Below are positions 1-8,652 of a stretch of DNA of 64,000 bases, one piece after another. The notes below the pieces were generated by a model. That model was given only the letters and a program-made list of their open reading frames with translations, had not been told where the DNA came from and did not search any database. Both the position numbers and the translations under genes were made by a program. The DNA is from Pseudomonas sp. CC120222-01a (GTDB taxonomy: Bacteria; Pseudomonadota; Gammaproteobacteria; Pseudomonadales; Pseudomonadaceae): assembly GCF_003097235.1 (NCBI RefSeq), contig NZ_QEQQ01000003.1:124001-188000 (forward strand). Direction: 5' to 3'. Numbering within the stretch: the first letter of the stretch is position 1; each line of letters opens with the position of its first letter.

Positions 1-1
1 G

Positions 2-898
2 CTGATGGCAGGATTGAATGCACAGGCTTTGGAGCTTTATAACGAGTTCAACGTACGCGATGCGGAAGAGGACAAGCTCGCCGAACTGCATCTGCCGTTA
101 ACCGGTGAAGGTCGTATAGAGCTGTGTTTCCGTGGGGCGCCAGGGCGCCGCGTCGACGCTCTCCAAGTGCTGAGCGAGGGGCATGTTCGATGCCTGGGGC
201 TCGCGATTCTGCTGGCCAAGGCATCGAGCATTCAGGCGCCTGCAGTCATCTTTGACGATGCTATCAATGCGATCGACCACGAGCACCGTCAAGGGATTCG
301 GGAGGCGTTGTTCCAGAGCGAGCGGTTCGCGAATACCCAGATCATTGTCACATGCCACAGCAACGAGTTCATCAAGGACATCCAGAACCACGTTGAGCAG
401 AACCAATGGTTGGTCTATGCCTTCATGCATCACCAGGGGAATTATCACCCCAGGGTTATCCGCAACGTTCCGCCTCAGGCGTACCTTGCGTTGGCCAGAT
501 CCGCTGTCGATCGTGGTGATCATCGGGCGGCATTGCAGTTCTCCCGGCAGGCACTGGAAATGCTCACTTCAAGGATCTGGAAGTGGTTGGGAAAATGCAG
601 CCAGGGGGTACTGACCGTCCAGCTAGCAAGGGACGGAGACCAGCCAGGCCTGAGCAACCTGTGCGCATCTATATGCTCAAAGCTGCGAGGGGCCAACACC
701 TTCGAGCATGTCGATAAACAGCCGCTGATCGATGCACTGGTTCAGATTCTCGGTATCGGTGAGCAAACGTTGGTGTGGATGTACCTGAACAAAGGCACCC
801 ACGAAGAAGCTGACCGAGAGGACTTTGATGCAGGTGTGGTTGAGCATGTGGTTGAACTGTTGGAGGGCATCAACACCTTGCGCCTGCGAGGGCCTTGA
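2..898 (+). CDS. SMC/RecF-type AAA ATPase, C-terminal part (5' end outside window)
   Basis: The frame is open to the left edge, so this is the 3' part of a longer gene. Near the start of the visible part are the C-terminal halves of an ABC-type ATPase head: an LSEGH signature motif (about residue 57 counting from the first ATG), a Walker B strand ending VIFDDAINAID (about 80-90), and a H-loop with TCHSNEF (about 115-121). After the head come about 170 helical residues that end in a motif WMYLNKGTHEE. This tail may be a HEPN-like helical domain, which would fit an RNA-targeting defence ATPase, but I cannot confirm the catalytic residues. The next gene is a DUF4365 protein in the same orientation 350 bp away, too far to assume an operon. 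Housekeeping RecF/SbcC assignment is unlikely in this context. Confidence 0.7.
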   Translation: MMAGLNAQALELYNEFNVRDAEEDKLAELHLPLTGEGRIELCFRGAPGRRVDALQVLSEGHVRCLGLAILLAKASSIQAPAVIFDDAINAIDHEHRQGIREALFQSERFANTQIIVTCHSNEFIKDIQNHVEQNQWLVYAFMHHQGNYHPRVIRNVPPQAYLALARSAVDRGDHRAALQFSRQALEMLTSRIWKWLGKCSQGVLTVQLARDGDQPGLSNLCASICSKLRGANTFEHVDKQPLIDALVQILGIGEQTLVWMYLNKGTHEEADREDFDAGVVEHVVELLEGINTLRLRGP

Positions 899-1250
899 TG
901 TTGCCTCAACGCCGTTGGAGTAAGCGTTCGCGGTCAGCCAATCACCCCATTAATGCAGGGTCATGAATTTGCACTTGGTCATTCCATAAGACTGCGAAGG
1001 TTTGACAGGGAAGATGATCCGCTCTCTTGAGATCAAGTTGAAAGTGTGGGATCTGACTCATCACGATTATAGCTGCAGGAAAGCTCATGTTGGCCGATAC
1101 CGGTGATCGAGCGGCCAGGGTGTATAGTGCCAGCTGCCTAGCCTTGTTCAAGGTCAATTAGAATGAGCGATAGGTGTATCAATGAGGTGCATCCGCGCAG
1201 GGGGATATTTAGCCGCTGCGGAGTTTGTGGGAAATTGAGGTGATCACAGT
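899..1250. other. intergenic region, no gene seen
   Basis: About 350 bp with no convincing reading frame, tRNA or terminator. It presumably holds the promoter of the DUF4365 gene; a GAGG element lies about 20 bp before that gene's ATG. Confidence 0.5.
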
Positions 1251-1976
1251 ATGATGGAATATCTAAAGCGTTCGGTTAATGGTGATGCAGGGGAGTATCT
1301 AGCTGCGCACCGGTTTACCAGGGTACTGGGGTGGCCCTACCGGATGCTGGACGTAGATCTGGGCGTGGACGGGGAGATCGAAATACTTGATGCGAACGGT
1401 ACTTCGACGTCGGACATCATCAAGGTTCAGGTGAAGACCTTTGAGTCAATATCCAGTGAAGAGTCGAAGGGCATTTATGTAACTGATAAGCATATTAAGT
1501 ACTGGAAAAGATTCTGCCTGCCGATCATCATGGTGTGCGTTGATCTGAGCAAGGGCAAAGTTTACTGGAAGGCTGTGACGGCAACCGAGTGCTATCAAAG
1601 TGGTGGGGCCTCGCAGGTTGTTTCAATTGACTTACAGGCTGATGAGCTGACGCCAGGGTGTGCTGCACGGCTGAAAGAGCTGGTTTCTCCCGCCGATTCA
1701 AAGAATATTGAATCGGTGCTGGACTCCATGCGCCGTCTATGTGGCTCTATCAGAAATCAGAATGATGAGTGCGTAGATGATGAACAGCTGATTCGCGTCC
1801 AGAACCTGGTAGATAAGTTCGAGTCTGAGGCCCGGAAGTTTGATGAGCTCGCACACCATTTCCCTTGGCGTTGCGGGGTGCTCACTCGCCGGGAGGTCGA
1901 GTTGATGCGCTTTGTAGTTACCCAGGTGGATAACAAAGTGGGTGTGAGCTACAACAATACCGTCGAAGGGATGTGA
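1251..1976 (+). CDS. DUF4365 domain protein (PD-(D/E)XK-like)
   Basis: A 241-residue protein. The first 110 residues match the DUF4365 pattern: an early GDAGEYLAA helix, then DLGVDGEIEIL (about 36-46) and IKVQVKT (about 57-63). The acidic residues plus Q-x-K have the layout of a PD-(D/E)XK nuclease core, and DUF4365 is commonly found alone or fused in defence loci. The remaining half is helical with no recognised domain. Two ATGs lie in tandem at 1251 and 1254, preceded by GAGG. It stands alone between the partial ATPase and a pseudogene on the other strand. A nuclease role is inferred from the fold family only; the substrate is unknown. Confidence 0.75.
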   Translation: MMEYLKRSVNGDAGEYLAAHRFTRVLGWPYRMLDVDLGVDGEIEILDANGTSTSDIIKVQVKTFESISSEESKGIYVTDKHIKYWKRFCLPIIMVCVDLSKGKVYWKAVTATECYQSGGASQVVSIDLQADELTPGCAARLKELVSPADSKNIESVLDSMRRLCGSIRNQNDECVDDEQLIRVQNLVDKFESEARKFDELAHHFPWRCGVLTRREVELMRFVVTQVDNKVGVSYNNTVEGM

Positions 1977-2143
1977 GCTTTTCTGCGATTTTAAGTGGCT
2001 CTATAGAGGGTAGTACGTTTTAGCGGAGTCTGAATCCGTGGTGACGGCCCACAAAAGCCAAGGGGTGGATAGTCCAGCACCGCCCCAAACGGTTTACCTT
2101 CTACCGTTTGGGGTGGTTCCACTAACGTGTTTCGCTACCGGAA

Positions 2144-3148
2144 CTAGGAGATTGATTTCAAGGGTACGTACAGATGACTGTCGTAGCTGCCGCCGACCTG
2201 AATCACGTGGGTTCCAGCATTTCTCGGTGTGAACACCTGTTGCTGATCGCTCACCCACTTTGGCGCTAGCAGTTTTGGGTCTCCAAGTGTTTGCATCGGA
2301 ACTTTGTTCACTTGGGTAGTACGTGTACTGATATTTTGGGATTGTAATTTTGGCCGTTCCAAGCGGCGGGGCGCTGCCTGTGTCTACATAGGGCTCAATG
2401 GTGACCTGTAGAATTTCCCCCGCGTGTAGCCTAAGGCCCATCGGCCAGATGTCTATGTCCAGTGGGACAACCTCTCCCTCGGACAGGAGCGCTTCGCTGT
2501 CCAGGGAGAGGAATGGGATAGCATCGGTGGAGCGGAGCGGGTCGGTTTTCCTGCGGGAGGCGCGTTGGTATCGATAGGCTTGAGTCAGGCCTGTACCACC
2601 TTGAGGTAAGCTGCGGGGAAGTGCATTACCTTGAGCATCTCGTTTCTCGACAGTGACTTTTAAATCCATGTCATTCGAGCCGATCGCAGATACCCATAGC
2701 GAAGTTTCATATAGCCAACGAGTTCGCATTCCGACTCGATCAGATTACGGAATACGGCTGCCCCCTTTTCAACCTGGTAGTTGACAGTGCTCGCTCGATC
2801 CGCCAGCTGCTTTGACATCGTCATGTCGTCGCACAGATACATTTTCTCATGCGCGTAATCGCTCGGAGGCCAAGCATCGACGACACGATTGACGGTGTCC
2901 TGATGGCCGGGGGTGGGGTCTAGTACAGAGATGCGAACCTTTGGCGTGCTTTGCCAGTCATTTTTTGCACCTGGGCAACCCTGCTGACCCAACTGGTGAG
3001 AATGGTAGGGCGCGTCGTTACAGGCAAAGGCAAATCCACCACCGTCCGTGAAGAGCCCCATAATCCCTAGTGTTGGACACCGGAGGCTCTTAAGGGCGTG
3101 ATGGATTGTTCGATAGACAAGGTATTTTGCATTCCAAAATGCCATCAC
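2144..3148 (-). pseudogene. CocE/NonD (X-Pro dipeptidyl-peptidase-type) hydrolase remnant
   Basis: Three minus-strand segments in different frames together read as the C-terminal half of a CocE/NonD family serine hydrolase. From 3148 to about 2700 the frame gives the linker and start of the C-terminal beta-sandwich (KVRISVLDP, DAWPPSDYAHEKMYL, ELVGYMKLR). From about 2715 to about 2350 a second frame continues it (ETSLWVSAIGSNDMDLKVTV, RASRRKTDPLRS, WPMGLRLHAGEILQV). From about 2340 to 2144 a third frame supplies the normal end (NAGTHVIQVGGSYDSHLYVP). Two frameshifts are therefore needed, and the alpha/beta-hydrolase domain with the catalytic Ser and Asp is missing upstream. It is a non-functional fragment that arrived with, or was broken inside, the island. 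Confidence 0.8.
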
Positions 3149-3176
3149 GCTACAATCGAGCCTACGTGACCAAAGT

Positions 3177-3196
3177 TACTGTTCACACATACAGTA
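3177..3196 (+). promoter_or_regulatory. LexA (SOS) box before the ABC-3C operon
   Basis: The 20 bp read TACTGT-TCACACAT-ACAGTA, a perfect inverted repeat of the gamma-proteobacterial LexA consensus (CTGT-N8-ACAG with matching TA flanks). It lies 37 bp before the first possible start codon of the ABC-3C operon. A possible -10 (TACAAT, 3151-3156) sits just upstream, so bound LexA could block initiation or early elongation. The motif is seen directly; SOS control is inferred. Confidence 0.8.
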
Positions 3197-3233
3197 TTGG
3201 TGTCCTGGTTTTTACAAGACACTGCCGAGTTCG

Positions 3234-4496
3234 GTGTCCTCATTCATTTTTTTAAATTTGGTAGTGGATTTGCCAGGAAGGCTGGAACTGATCTCTCCTC
3301 GCACTATGTCCTTACCACAATGGTGCAGCAACGAGCGGAGATATGTTGTGGAGAAGCTCGCCAACAACGCGACGAAGCTACTCGAAGCCCTGAGTTATCA
3401 GCTGATTGTGACCATGGAGTACTGCCATGACCTGGTGGAAGGCCAGACGCTCTGGCTGGAGGTCTATGGCGATGTGACTGTAGGGGGGGAGGCACAAGTT
3501 GAAGTCAAAAACTTTGTCGAAGATCTCACAGATGGGCACATAAACTTCTGGAATACGCTAAAAAATTGGGTCTCGCCGAAATTCAAACAGGAATTGTATT
3601 CCGAGCTACTTCTGCTGACCACCCAATCCTATGGAGCAACGGCTGAACTGCGGCACTGGAACGACCTATGTGTGGCACAACGGCTAGCGCTGCTCGAAAA
3701 CGTGCTAGCCGGGAGCGAGGAGCGTCTGGCTGCATCTGGTAAAAAGCCTTCCAAATCAGTCCAGATGCAGCAATTTGTGATGGCTGAGGATCGACGTAAT
3801 GTGCTCCTCGATGTCATCGAAAAAATTAAAATTCTTTCTGAAGAACCCGACCTAAAAACACGTGCGGAGCTTGCGAAAAGCCGACATGGAAAAGGCTTGG
3901 ATCCGTCAAAGCGCGGTGACTATTTTGAGGCGGTTTTGGGTTACCTAATTGAGCCATGTATCTCAAAAAAAGGCTGGAAGATCACCTATGACGAGTTTGA
4001 CCTGAAATACGCTACGTTTATTGCGCGATATGCGCGAAACTCTAGGAAATTTCCGGTTGTCGATGCCTCTAGCTTCCAAGGAAAGGTAGACGTTTCTGCT
4101 TATGCTCACCGTTTGTTCGTGAAAAAACTGCAGGAAATTGAGTATGCGGAAAAGGTGCCTCTAGCTATTTTGGAACATACCATTGCAGTTCATACGATTA
4201 GCAGCGAATTTAAGAGATTCACTGTGGAGAAGGTCGATGTGGACGGATATAAGCGAGATCAGCTCAGTCGCCATGTCAGCTTGAGATCCAGCGCTATAAA
4301 GCGCTGCAGGCGCTTGGCTGAAGAGTTTTGGTGCGAAGAATCGCAATTGTTCTTTGACGATCGCCGCGGTGAGCCAGTAGATGGTATGCCAGCATTCGAT
4401 GGTACTACGGTGGATTTTCGTAACGGCATCTGGCATATGCTCGCCGACGATGAGGACGAGGATGGAATTGAAAAGCTGCATTGGAGGTTATGGTGA
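3234..4496 (+). CDS. ABC-3C system effector component (nuclease-like N-terminus)
   Basis: First gene of a three-gene operon. The N-terminal region reads EALSYQ, then LWLEVYGDVTV and AQVEVKNF (roughly residues 50-92), an acidic-plus-ExK arrangement like the DUF4297 or PD-(D/E)XK nuclease domains that often act as effectors in ABC-three-component systems. The rest (about 150-420) is mostly helical and probably includes the C-terminal domain that docks with the ATPase; the last 30 residues are acidic. The GTG at 3234 opens the longest frame; an ATG at 3306 is an equally plausible start and would give 396 residues. No strong Shine-Dalgarno decides between them. The stop overlaps the start of the next gene. 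Effector activity is inferred from family and position, not from a fully recognised catalytic site. Confidence 0.65.
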   Translation: MSSFIFLNLVVDLPGRLELISPRTMSLPQWCSNERRYVVEKLANNATKLLEALSYQLIVTMEYCHDLVEGQTLWLEVYGDVTVGGEAQVEVKNFVEDLTDGHINFWNTLKNWVSPKFKQELYSELLLLTTQSYGATAELRHWNDLCVAQRLALLENVLAGSEERLAASGKKPSKSVQMQQFVMAEDRRNVLLDVIEKIKILSEEPDLKTRAELAKSRHGKGLDPSKRGDYFEAVLGYLIEPCISKKGWKITYDEFDLKYATFIARYARNSRKFPVVDASSFQGKVDVSAYAHRLFVKKLQEIEYAEKVPLAILEHTIAVHTISSEFKRFTVEKVDVDGYKRDQLSRHVSLRSSAIKRCRRLAEEFWCEESQLFFDDRRGEPVDGMPAFDGTTVDFRNGIWHMLADDEDEDGIEKLHWRLW

Positions 4497-4960
4497 TGAA
4501 GCTCACGACAATTGACCATATTCATACGCTACATCGTAGCCCATTAATCGTGGCTCCGATTCTATATGCTTTTTACTCGGAACTGCAGGAAACCCAGAAG
4601 AATATACTGTTCAGTTATCTAGTGCTTCCTTTTGTTCTGCATGAATCGACCGCATCCTATTTGCATCGTATTAGCGAGCGAAATACTTGGCGCACGATGG
4701 TTTCCGACAAAACCCGTGTTGCGGGGATTCATAAGCGTATTCACTCTCTTCGAAAAGTTACGAATATCACCTTGATGAGCCTGGTCAGCGCGAATTATCT
4801 GGTCATCGATGACGATCAAGTGGTGCGTACTACAAGGAAGAGATTTCCGCCCGTTAAGGGTATGGATCAGAAAATGGTTTCAGCCCGAAATCTCGCGAGG
4901 CTTTTCGAAGACAGAGAAGCGCCGTGGGTATACAAGTCTCTAGGGGTCGTTGAGCTATGA
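4496..4960 (+). CDS. ABC-3C system middle component
   Basis: A 154-residue protein between the effector and the DUF3732 ATPase, the expected size and place of the middle component of ABC-three-component systems. It contains NRSP-like IHTLHRSPLIVAPILYAFY near the N-terminus, a short region of the kind seen in these proteins, and a helical, probably winged-helix-like body. The ATG at 4496 overlaps the upstream TGA and has GGAGG eight bases before it, so I prefer it to the earlier TTG (4481) or ATG (4490). Its 3' end overlaps the ATPase start by four bases, which indicates translational coupling. The middle component is thought to link effector and ATPase; it has no enzymatic motif that I can see. 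Confidence 0.7.
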   Translation: MKLTTIDHIHTLHRSPLIVAPILYAFYSELQETQKNILFSYLVLPFVLHESTASYLHRISERNTWRTMVSDKTRVAGIHKRIHSLRKVTNITLMSLVSANYLVIDDDQVVRTTRKRFPPVKGMDQKMVSARNLARLFEDREAPWVYKSLGVVEL

Positions 4961-6990
4961 AGTGCTTTGTCAAAGCGATTGGTGTGATCGATCGAGAAAA
5001 TGAGATCCATGAGGTTACGTTTACCACTGGGTTGAACATCATTACCGGCAAGTCATCCATGGGCAAAAGTGCCCTCATTGAGATCTTCGATTTTTGTCTT
5101 GGCAACGGTAATGACACGATCCCAAAGGGTGTCATCACTACAAGATCAAAAATGTATTTCACGATTCTAGAATTCGAAAGTGAAATAATCCTTCTGGCCC
5201 GCAGTAGAGATATAGAGAAGGTGTTTCTCAGTGAGGTGACTGGCTCATTGGAGGAGATTTTTCATCGGATGAAGAATGTGAAAGATTTCTTTAAGTCTAG
5301 CCTTTTCCTACCGTTGCGTGAGTTCAAAAAAGAGCTCGGTAGGTTCTTTTCGATCACCATGGTCGATGTTGATGAAGACGCCGAGCCTAGAGAGTTTAGT
5401 AAAGGCAAGAGTGCTACGCCGTCGATTCGAAGCTTTGCTTCCTTCATGCTACAACACCAAAATTTGATTGCTAACAAGCACGCGCTTTTTTATCGATTTG
5501 ATGAAAAAGAGAAGCGCGAACAGGTAATCGAGCACCTTAAAGTATTTATGGATTTTGTAAATCAAGAATACATTTGGTTGTCGCAGGAGAGTAATCGGCT
5601 TAAAGCCGATCTGAAGAAGCTAGAAACGCAGATTCCAAAAGTTCAAGAGGAAAAGAAACGTTTCATTGCGCGCGCTGACGAACTGTTGGCGGAGTATAAG
5701 GTTATTAGTGGAACCGAGCTTACGACTTTGACTGGGGCGCAGATTGCTGGAAGTGTCAAGTCTTCGTACAATAAGATCAGGGATTTAAATGTCAAAATTG
5801 ACAGTGCTGCGGATGCGTATACTGAGCGCAAAAAAGTGCTCGAAGAGGAACGGTCAAAGCAGACTGTCATAGTCCGAGAGCTTCAAGATAAGCTGTATGC
5901 TATTAGGTCTTCGATTGATTTTACTGAGGACTTTGCTAAAACTGTCGGTCAGATTCCACTCCCTGAATTTGCTGAGGTAGGCGAGGCTCATTGCCCGTTT
6001 TGTGAAGCGATCAGTTCGCATGTAGATAATGAGGCCAACAAGTTAACCTTTGCAATTGAGTGGATGAATACGGAGTTAAAGACAACCTCTTATGCGCGTG
6101 AAAGCTTTCGAGAAGAAGAAGGCAAGCTCCTTAATAAGCTAGGCTCAGAAAAAGAAAATCTTTCAAGTATCCAATCAAAAATAACTCAGTTGGATAAGCA
6201 GGTTGAAGACCTAAAGAAGAGTAAGACGGTTGATGAAATTGCACTTCGTATCAAGCACAGGTTGGAAGGTGTCATTGAGGATTATGCGAACAAGCCAAAA
6301 TCCGAGTTCGAGGGAACTCGATTAGCGATCAAGAAGCGGTTGGCAGAGATTCAGCCAGTTCTGGATGAATATAACGTTCCCGGGAAAATGCGGGATCTGA
6401 CTGACCTGATCAATAGTGAGATGGCACGTATTGGCGCTGGTTTCGACTTCGAGGAGGCCTACCAGCCAATCAACCTTAAATTCGACCTCCATACGTTTGA
6501 TCTGTGGCATGAAAGCGAAACAATGGGCAATGTCTACCTTCGTTCTATGGGGAGTGGTGCGAATTGGCTATACACGCACCTGACCCTGTTCCTGGCACTG
6601 CACTCCGTATTTGCTTTGAAGCACGAGGACGGATGCAAGATTCCTCCGATACTGTTCCTCGATCAGCCGACGCAGGTCTACTTCCCTGCCAAAATTGATC
6701 ATCGAATAGAGGGCTTCGATCCCAAGGGGCTTGCAGCGCTCACTGATCGGGCAGCGCATGTGGATGAGGACATCGGTTCTGTGACCAAAATGTTCGATAA
6801 ATTGGTTGAATTCTGTGAGCAAACTTATAACTCCACTGGAATCAGGCCGCAGATCATTGTAACCGATCATGCTGATGACCTTAAACTTAGCGGAGAGAAG
6901 GACTTCCAATCTTTCGTGAGGAAGACTTGGCGTAAGAGAGGCTTTATCGCTGAAATTCCGACCGAGAGTGGTTCTCTAGCGCCTGCCTGA
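4957..6990 (+). CDS. DUF3732 ABC-3C ATPase
   Basis: A 677-residue SMC/Rad50-like ATPase. Walker A is GKSSMGKSAL (about residues 27-36). A long coiled coil follows, interrupted by CPFC at 346-349, a zinc-hook-like tip. The second half of the head has SMGSGANWLYTHLTL (signature region), the family hallmark LFLDQPTQVYFP (Walker B), and IVTDHADDL (H-loop). FLDQPTQVYFP is characteristic of DUF3732, the ATPase of one class of ABC-three-component systems, which are predicted anti-invader machines. The ATG overlaps the stop of the middle-component gene. A hairpin terminator lies 30 bp after the stop. The whole operon is complete, with no frameshift, and lies just after a LexA box. Confidence 0.85.
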   Translation: MKCFVKAIGVIDRENEIHEVTFTTGLNIITGKSSMGKSALIEIFDFCLGNGNDTIPKGVITTRSKMYFTILEFESEIILLARSRDIEKVFLSEVTGSLEEIFHRMKNVKDFFKSSLFLPLREFKKELGRFFSITMVDVDEDAEPREFSKGKSATPSIRSFASFMLQHQNLIANKHALFYRFDEKEKREQVIEHLKVFMDFVNQEYIWLSQESNRLKADLKKLETQIPKVQEEKKRFIARADELLAEYKVISGTELTTLTGAQIAGSVKSSYNKIRDLNVKIDSAADAYTERKKVLEEERSKQTVIVRELQDKLYAIRSSIDFTEDFAKTVGQIPLPEFAEVGEAHCPFCEAISSHVDNEANKLTFAIEWMNTELKTTSYARESFREEEGKLLNKLGSEKENLSSIQSKITQLDKQVEDLKKSKTVDEIALRIKHRLEGVIEDYANKPKSEFEGTRLAIKKRLAEIQPVLDEYNVPGKMRDLTDLINSEMARIGAGFDFEEAYQPINLKFDLHTFDLWHESETMGNVYLRSMGSGANWLYTHLTLFLALHSVFALKHEDGCKIPPILFLDQPTQVYFPAKIDHRIEGFDPKGLAALTDRAAHVDEDIGSVTKMFDKLVEFCEQTYNSTGIRPQIIVTDHADDLKLSGEKDFQSFVRKTWRKRGFIAEIPTESGSLAPA

Positions 6991-7019
6991 TATAGGGATG
7001 GAAATTTTGTGTGTATAGC

Positions 7020-7059
7020 AAAATACTTGGATTATTCGAGCGATAATCCAGTATTTTTT
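7020..7059 (+). terminator. rho-independent terminator of the ABC-3C operon
   Basis: Arms AAATACTTGGATTAT (7021-7035) and ATAATCCAGTATTT (7043-7056) pair with one bulged base around a 7-nt loop, and the 3' arm runs into six T residues. Confidence 0.75.
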
Positions 7060-7156
7060 ACTCGCATCATAAGAATAGAATGCGCAGAAAAATGAAGCCA
7101 GGGATGGCATCTGTCGCTAGAATGTATTCACTTTGGAAGAGTCTTGAGGATCTCAT

Positions 7157-7522
7157 ATGTCACGTCTTGCCGAATTCCGTCAGCTTGAGCAGAAACTCGC
7201 CGCGCAACTCGCTGAGCTAGAAGCTCTGAAGGGCTCATCGGAGCTGCAGAAAGAAATCGAATTTGAGACCAGGCTGCGTGACTTGCTAGCCAAATATGGC
7301 TTCAGCCTGCGCGATGTCATCAATCTGCTTGATCCGCAGTCCGGCCGCCGTGCTTCTACTCCTGCAGTCGCAGAAAAAGCCCCGCGTCGTGCTCGCCAGT
7401 TGAAGCAGTACAAAAATCCGCACAACGGCGAGATCATCGAGACCAAGGGCGGCAACCACAAGCTGCTCAAAAAGTGGAAAGCCCAGTACGGCGCTGATGA
7501 AGTAGAGTCCTGGCTGGCCTGA
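7157..7522 (+). CDS. MvaT/MvaU-family H-NS-like nucleoid silencer
   Basis: A 121-residue protein with the two-part layout of Pseudomonas MvaT/MvaU/Tur proteins: an N-terminal coiled-coil dimerisation half (residues 1-60, with LQKEIEFETRLRDLLAKYG and LLDPQ) and a C-terminal AT-rich-DNA-binding half (about 80-121) with KQYKNPHNGE and ETKGGNHKLLKKWK. The start MSRLAEFRQLEQKLAAQL resembles MvaU more than MvaT. Members bind AT-rich foreign DNA in the minor groove and silence it. A Shine-Dalgarno GAGG precedes the ATG and a strong terminator follows. Core MvaT and MvaU are normally chromosomal, so this copy on an AT-rich island is probably an accessory paralogue that masks the island's cost. Confidence 0.88.
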   Translation: MSRLAEFRQLEQKLAAQLAELEALKGSSELQKEIEFETRLRDLLAKYGFSLRDVINLLDPQSGRRASTPAVAEKAPRRARQLKQYKNPHNGEIIETKGGNHKLLKKWKAQYGADEVESWLA

Positions 7523-7545
7523 TCAGCATTTTCACAGCATGCATG

Positions 7546-7567
7546 AAACCGCCTTCGGGCGGTTTTT
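7546..7567 (+). terminator. rho-independent terminator after the MvaU-like gene
   Basis: Perfect stem AAACCGCC-TTCG-GGCGGTTT followed by T residues, 24 bp after the stop codon. Confidence 0.9.
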
Positions 7568-7634
7568 GCATAACTGCTGGGCATTCCATGCAAAAAAACG
7601 CCGGATAGCCATGGCACCTTAACGAGGACTCGTT

Positions 7635-7847
7635 ATGCAGGACGACCACAAAGCGCAGCTGCGGGTAGCCATGAGGAAATTTCACTACTGCGACTTAGTA
7701 ATGACTTCAGAAGAGGCTGCAGCGTTGAAGAGGCTCGTGCAAGAGCTGCAAGCGGCAGGTGAGCATCCATTGCTGGCGGATGTGTTCAAAAGCGTTCTGG
7801 AGGATACGTGGTGCAGTAATGAGCCGGACACTGGGTCGCCGGGCTGA
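7635..7847 (+). CDS. small hypothetical protein
   Basis: A 70-residue soluble, acidic, helical protein with no family I recognise. The ATG follows GAGG at a good distance; the ribosome-site region itself is a short palindrome (AACGAG-GA-CTCGTT, 7621-7634). It sits alone after a terminator and is convergent with the next gene. Coding status rests on the ribosome site and an amino-acid composition typical of a real protein. Confidence 0.55.
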   Translation: MQDDHKAQLRVAMRKFHYCDLVMTSEEAAALKRLVQELQAAGEHPLLADVFKSVLEDTWCSNEPDTGSPG

Positions 7848-7857
7848 TTGTGTGGGG

Positions 7858-8652
7858 CTAGATTGCACCAATCTCTTCAGCAAACCATGGGGGCAGACCT
7901 GGCTCAACCCACCCATCTCGCCTTGAAGATGCCTCTACTAGGCCTAAGCCTTTCAGCCGCGTTAGCTCTTTCTCGGCCTCTATAATCCGCAGGCCCGTGA
8001 AAGTCCGAAATTCGCTACTGGGCTGTGAACCCAGGATCAGCAAGTTCAATACCGCCGGGCCTGTGGTTGCGCTAACCCCAGCATCCATCAAGAGCTTGCT
8101 GTTACTAAAGGATTGGAGAACTCGCTCGCGAAGATTTTTGCGGTTGAACGCATCAAGGATGTGGTCGACTTCTTCAATACACGTCGTGAGCTTGTATTCC
8201 AACAGCTCGACTTCACCTGCGTGCATCTGGTTCCAGCGGCTGATTGCCCTGGGCAACCGCCACAAGTGGGGATTGAGGCCAAGAAGCGCGAAGCTGTGCC
8301 TAATGTTTGTCCACGCGGCGCCGTACCCAATTGGTTCGCTGATGAGCGACTGATCGTAAAGGGACAGCAGCGCAACGATACGACGGCGAGGATCGATTGC
8401 TGAATCCGCAAGAGTGTCCTGTGGGGCAGATCCCCTCTGTTCCGTGCTACCCCACACCTGAGTCAGCGGCGCATCTGCCGCCTCAAAGAGCTTCGCTAGA
8501 CACCTGGCGGGTTGAGGCGCAATCAGTCCTTTCAATTCCGCTGCCTTGCTTGCCAGCTTCTCGGCTCTTGCCAAGATGTAAGGCGGTATGAACAGCGAGG
8601 GGGATGCTCCCCAGTAGTTGCCGCCCGTACTTGGAGATGAATGCTGGCTCAT
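7858..8652 (-). CDS. hypothetical protein with possible C-terminal winged helix
   Basis: A 264-residue protein of unknown function. It has an N-terminal region with FIPPYILARAEKLASKAAELKGLI, a central helical region (about 100-200), and a C-terminal stretch (SEFRTFTGLRIIEAEKELTRLKGLGLVEA) that looks like a winged-helix DNA-binding fold. The ATG overlaps the stop of the upstream HAD hydrolase gene (ATGA), so the two are co-translated. I do not know the pathway; a pairing of a HAD phosphatase with a regulator-like protein is all that can be inferred. Confidence 0.65.
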   Translation of the reverse strand: MSQHSSPSTGGNYWGASPSLFIPPYILARAEKLASKAAELKGLIAPQPARCLAKLFEAADAPLTQVWGSTEQRGSAPQDTLADSAIDPRRRIVALLSLYDQSLISEPIGYGAAWTNIRHSFALLGLNPHLWRLPRAISRWNQMHAGEVELLEYKLTTCIEEVDHILDAFNRKNLRERVLQSFSNSKLLMDAGVSATTGPAVLNLLILGSQPSSEFRTFTGLRIIEAEKELTRLKGLGLVEASSRRDGWVEPGLPPWFAEEIGAI

